From an uncultured bacterium (GTDB taxonomy: Bacteria > Bacillota > Clostridia > Oscillospirales > Oscillospiraceae), in contig CASECK010000167.1 in assembly GCA_949286295.1 (NCBI GenBank), positions 1-8,691 on the forward strand: DNA of 8,691 nt. The letters are read 5' to 3'. Below the pieces are notes generated by a model. It did no database searches. It saw only the letters and a list, made by a program, of their open reading frames with translations, and was not told the origin of the DNA. The position numbers and the translations under genes were made by a program. Shown here piece by piece: positions 6,721-8,691 of the stretch; the stretch's first letter is position 1, and every line of letters starts with the position of its first letter.

Positions 6721-6759
6721 GTCCGCGCCCTGTCTGCCGGGGCGGGACGCCCCCGCGTC
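6721..6759 (+). other. GC-rich overlapping hairpins in the nifJ leader
   Basis: Bases 6721-6731 can pair with 6739-6748 (about ten pairs with one bulged G). The segment GACGC (6746-6750) can instead pair with GCGTC (6755-6759), and GGGGCG (6739-6744) with CGCCCC (6748-6753). The pairings share bases, so they are mutually exclusive in a transcript from P1. No uridine tract follows, so this is not an intrinsic terminator. I do not recognise a known riboswitch. Confidence 0.35.
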
Positions 6760-6771
6760 TGGATATAACTG

Positions 6772-6796
6772 AACACTTATGGAAACCATAACTGTT
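6772..6796. promoter_or_regulatory. 25-bp imperfect palindrome upstream of nifJ, probable operator
   Basis: Two 11-nt arms (AACACTTATGG, 6772-6782; CCATAACTGTT, 6786-6796) flank a central AAA. Ten of eleven positions are complementary, with a C-C mismatch at 6776/6792. The core TTATGG-AAA-CCATAA is perfect. It lies between the two candidate nifJ promoters, in the leader of P1 and just upstream of P2. It does not match the Rex, CcpA, CodY or FNR consensus sequences as I know them. Confidence 0.55.
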
Positions 6797-6803
6797 TTCA
6801 CCA

Positions 6804-6831
6804 TGGTCAGCTTCCCCGGCGGCGGTACAAT
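6804..6831 (+). promoter_or_regulatory. Candidate proximal nifJ promoter (P2)
   Basis: TACAAT (6826-6831) is a strong -10 candidate. TGGTCA (6804-6809) matches the -35 consensus at four positions with a 16-bp spacer. Transcription would begin near 6838 and give a leader of about 60 nt. The palindrome at 6772-6796 ends 7 bp upstream of the -35, a position suited to a regulator of this promoter. Confidence 0.4.
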
Positions 6832-6900
6832 AGAGCAGAGAAGCCATTGCAGCGGCGTGTGCTCCGCGCCGGAAAATCAAGGATGAAAGTAGGGAACTCT

Positions 6901-8691
6901 ATGGCAAGAAAGTTCAAAACCATGGACGGCAACAATGCTGCGGCCTATGTCAGCTACGCCTTCACCGAGGTGGCTGGCATCTACCCCATCACGCCGTCCA
7001 GCCCCATGGCCGACTATGTGGACCAGTGGGCGGCCCAGGGCCAGAAGAATATCTTCGGCACCACGGTGAAGGTCATTGAGATGCAGTCCGAGGCCGGCGC
7101 GGCGGGCACCGTCCACGGCTCGCTGAACGCGGGCGCGCTGACCACCACCTACACCGCGTCCCAGGGCCTGCTGCTGATGATCCCCAATATGTACAAGATT
7201 GCCGGCGAGCTGCTGCCCGGCGTGTTCCATGTGTCCGCCCGGACCGTGGCCGCCCAGTCGCTGAACATCTTCGGCGACCACTCCGATGTGATGGCCTGCC
7301 GCCAGACCGGCTTTGCCATGCTGGCCGAGGGCAATGTGCAGGAGGTTATGGATTTGGCCGCGGTGGCCCATCTGTCCGCCATCAAGGGCCGGGTTCCCTT
7401 CATCAATTTCTTTGACGGCTTCCGCACCTCCCACGAGATTCAGAAGGTCGCCGTGTGGGACTACCAGGATTTGGCCCAGATGGTGGATATGGACGCGGTC
7501 AACGCCTTCCGCGCCCGGGCGCTGAATCCCGAGCACCCCACCATGCGCGGCTCCCATGAGAACGGCGACATCTTCTTCCAGCACCGCGAGGCCGCCAACA
7601 AGTACTACGACGCTCTGCCCGACATCGTGGAGGAGTACATGGGCAAGGTCAACGCCAAGCTGGGCACCAACTATCAGCTGTTCAACTACTACGGCGCGCC
7701 TGACGCCGACCGGGTCATCATCGCCATGGGCTCTGTGTGCGACGTGGCCGAGGAAGTTATCGACTATATGAACGCCCATGGGGAGAAGGTCGGCCTGGTC
7801 AAGGTCCGTCTGTACCGCCCCTTCCGGGCGGACAAGCTGCTGGCCGCCATCCCCGCCACCGCCAAGAAGATTGCCGTTCTGGACCGGACCAAGGAGCCCG
7901 GCGCCCTGGGCGACCCCCTGTACCTGGACGTGATTACCGCCCTGGCCGGCGCCGGCATCACCGACAAGGTCGTGGTGGGCGGCCGGTACGGCCTTGGTTC
8001 CAAGGACACCCCCCCCAAGAGCCTGTTCGCCGTGTATGAGAACCTGGCCCAGGCCCAGCCCAAGGACCACTTCACCATGGGCATTGTGGACGACGTGACC
8101 GGCACCTCCCTGACGGAGAAGGACGCCCCCAACACCGCCGCGGAGGGCACCATCGAGTGCAAGTTCTGGGGCCTGGGCGGCGACGGCACCGTGGGCGCCA
8201 ACAAGAACTCCATCAAGATTATCGGCGACCACACCGACAAGTATGTGCAGGCCTATTTCCAGTACGACTCCAAGAAGACCGGCGGCGTGACCATCAGCCA
8301 CCTGCGCTTCGGGGACAAGCCCATCCGCAGTCCCTACTATATCAACAAGGCCGACTTTGTGGCCTGCCACAACCCCTCCTACGTCACCAAGGACTTCCCC
8401 ATGGTCCGGGACGTGAAGCCCGGCGGCGTGTTCATGATCAACTGCCAGTGGTCCCAGGAGGAGCTGGAGCACCATCTGTCCGCCGGCGCCAAGCGCTATA
8501 TCGCGGAGAATAACATCCAGCTGTACACCATCAACGCCATTGACCTGGCCGCCCAGATTGGCATGGGCAAGCGCACCAACACCATTCTTCAGTCCGCCTT
8601 CTTCTCCCTGGCCAAGGTGATGCCCGAGGCCGAGGCCATCCAGTATATGAAGGACGCGGCCACCCACTCCTATCTGAAGAAGGGCCAGGAC
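6901..8691 (+). CDS. nifJ: Pyruvate:ferredoxin (flavodoxin) oxidoreductase, N-terminal half (runs off right edge)
   Basis: PFOR converts pyruvate, CoA and oxidised ferredoxin to acetyl-CoA, CO2 and reduced ferredoxin in the cytoplasm. The 597 codons present are about half of the usual ~1,170-residue homodimeric enzyme. The N-terminus MARKFKTMDGNNAAAYVSYA and YPITPSSPMA (28-37) are typical. T31, E64 (in EMQSEAGAAG) and R114 (in SART) fall at the same numbers as the pyruvate/TPP-site residues of the Desulfovibrio africanus enzyme. Domain III begins around KFWGLGGDGTVGANK (421-435). The Fe-S domain and main TPP-binding domain would lie beyond 8691. The ATG at 6901 is preceded by only a modest ribosome binding site (AGGGA, 5-nt spacing). 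An in-frame ATG at 6883 is a possible alternative, but the family usually starts as chosen here. The leader region is unusually rich in regulatory-looking signals. Confidence 0.96.
   Translation, partial: MARKFKTMDGNNAAAYVSYAFTEVAGIYPITPSSPMADYVDQWAAQGQKNIFGTTVKVIEMQSEAGAAGTVHGSLNAGALTTTYTASQGLLLMIPNMYKIAGELLPGVFHVSARTVAAQSLNIFGDHSDVMACRQTGFAMLAEGNVQEVMDLAAVAHLSAIKGRVPFINFFDGFRTSHEIQKVAVWDYQDLAQMVDMDAVNAFRARALNPEHPTMRGSHENGDIFFQHREAANKYYDALPDIVEEYMGKVNAKLGTNYQLFNYYGAPDADRVIIAMGSVCDVAEEVIDYMNAHGEKVGLVKVRLYRPFRADKLLAAIPATAKKIAVLDRTKEPGALGDPLYLDVITALAGAGITDKVVVGGRYGLGSKDTPPKSLFAVYENLAQAQPKDHFTMGIVDDVTGTSLTEKDAPNTAAEGTIECKFWGLGGDGTVGANKNSIKIIGDHTDKYVQAYFQYDSKKTGGVTISHLRFGDKPIRSPYYINKADFVACHNPSYVTKDFPMVRDVKPGGVFMINCQWSQEELEHHLSAGAKRYIAENNIQLYTINAIDLAAQIGMGKRTNTILQSAFFSLAKVMPEAEAIQYMKDAATHSYLKKGQD

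Overview
The window is GC-rich DNA with strong purine-rich ribosome binding sites. Its gene content is that of an anaerobic, fermentative Gram-positive bacterium. A long-form urocanase, a ferredoxin-dependent [FeFe]-hydrogenase with a flavoprotein partner, a YifB/ComM ATPase and a one-piece pyruvate:ferredoxin oxidoreductase together suggest a high-GC Clostridia member, most likely a gut Oscillospiraceae-type organism (Flavonifractor, Intestinimonas, Oscillibacter or relatives). The taxonomic call is inferred from protein style and base composition, not from a search.

Layout, left to right. (1) 1-933, minus: the N-terminal 311 codons of urocanate hydratase (hutU), cut by the left edge. (2) 934-1305: a divergent intergenic region with a perfect 19-bp palindrome, a 10-bp hairpin in the hutU leader and a candidate promoter for the rightward operon. 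(3) 1306-3141 and 3135-4871, plus: a two-gene operon overlapping by 7 nt. It encodes a fusion of a NuoF-type iron-sulfur domain with a GltD/NfnB-like FAD-NAD(P)H oxidoreductase, then a complete CpI-like [FeFe]-hydrogenase. This matches the poorly characterised 'glutamate synthase-linked' (group A2) hydrogenase arrangement. (4) 4872-4921: a 13-bp terminator hairpin whose T-tract lies on the minus strand. (5) 4922-6439, minus: comM/yifB with a near-consensus promoter at 6472-6500. (6) 6440-6900: a second divergent intergenic region with two candidate promoters, an imperfect 25-bp palindrome and a GC-rich hairpin in front of nifJ. (7) 6901-8691, plus: the N-terminal 597 codons of nifJ (PFOR), cut by the right edge.

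How the genes fit together: PFOR oxidises pyruvate to acetyl-CoA and CO2 and reduces ferredoxin. The hydrogenase with its flavoprotein partner can plausibly exchange electrons among NAD(P)H, ferredoxin and H2. Histidine breakdown through urocanase supplies glutamate and one-carbon units. The sequence shows no direct regulatory link between these units. The most interesting item is the hydrogenase pair: the flavoprotein is physically built to hand electrons to a hydrogenase, yet no glutamate synthase large subunit is adjacent. The two intergenic palindromes are good candidates for undescribed operators. No CRISPR array, insertion sequence, tRNA or rRNA was seen.
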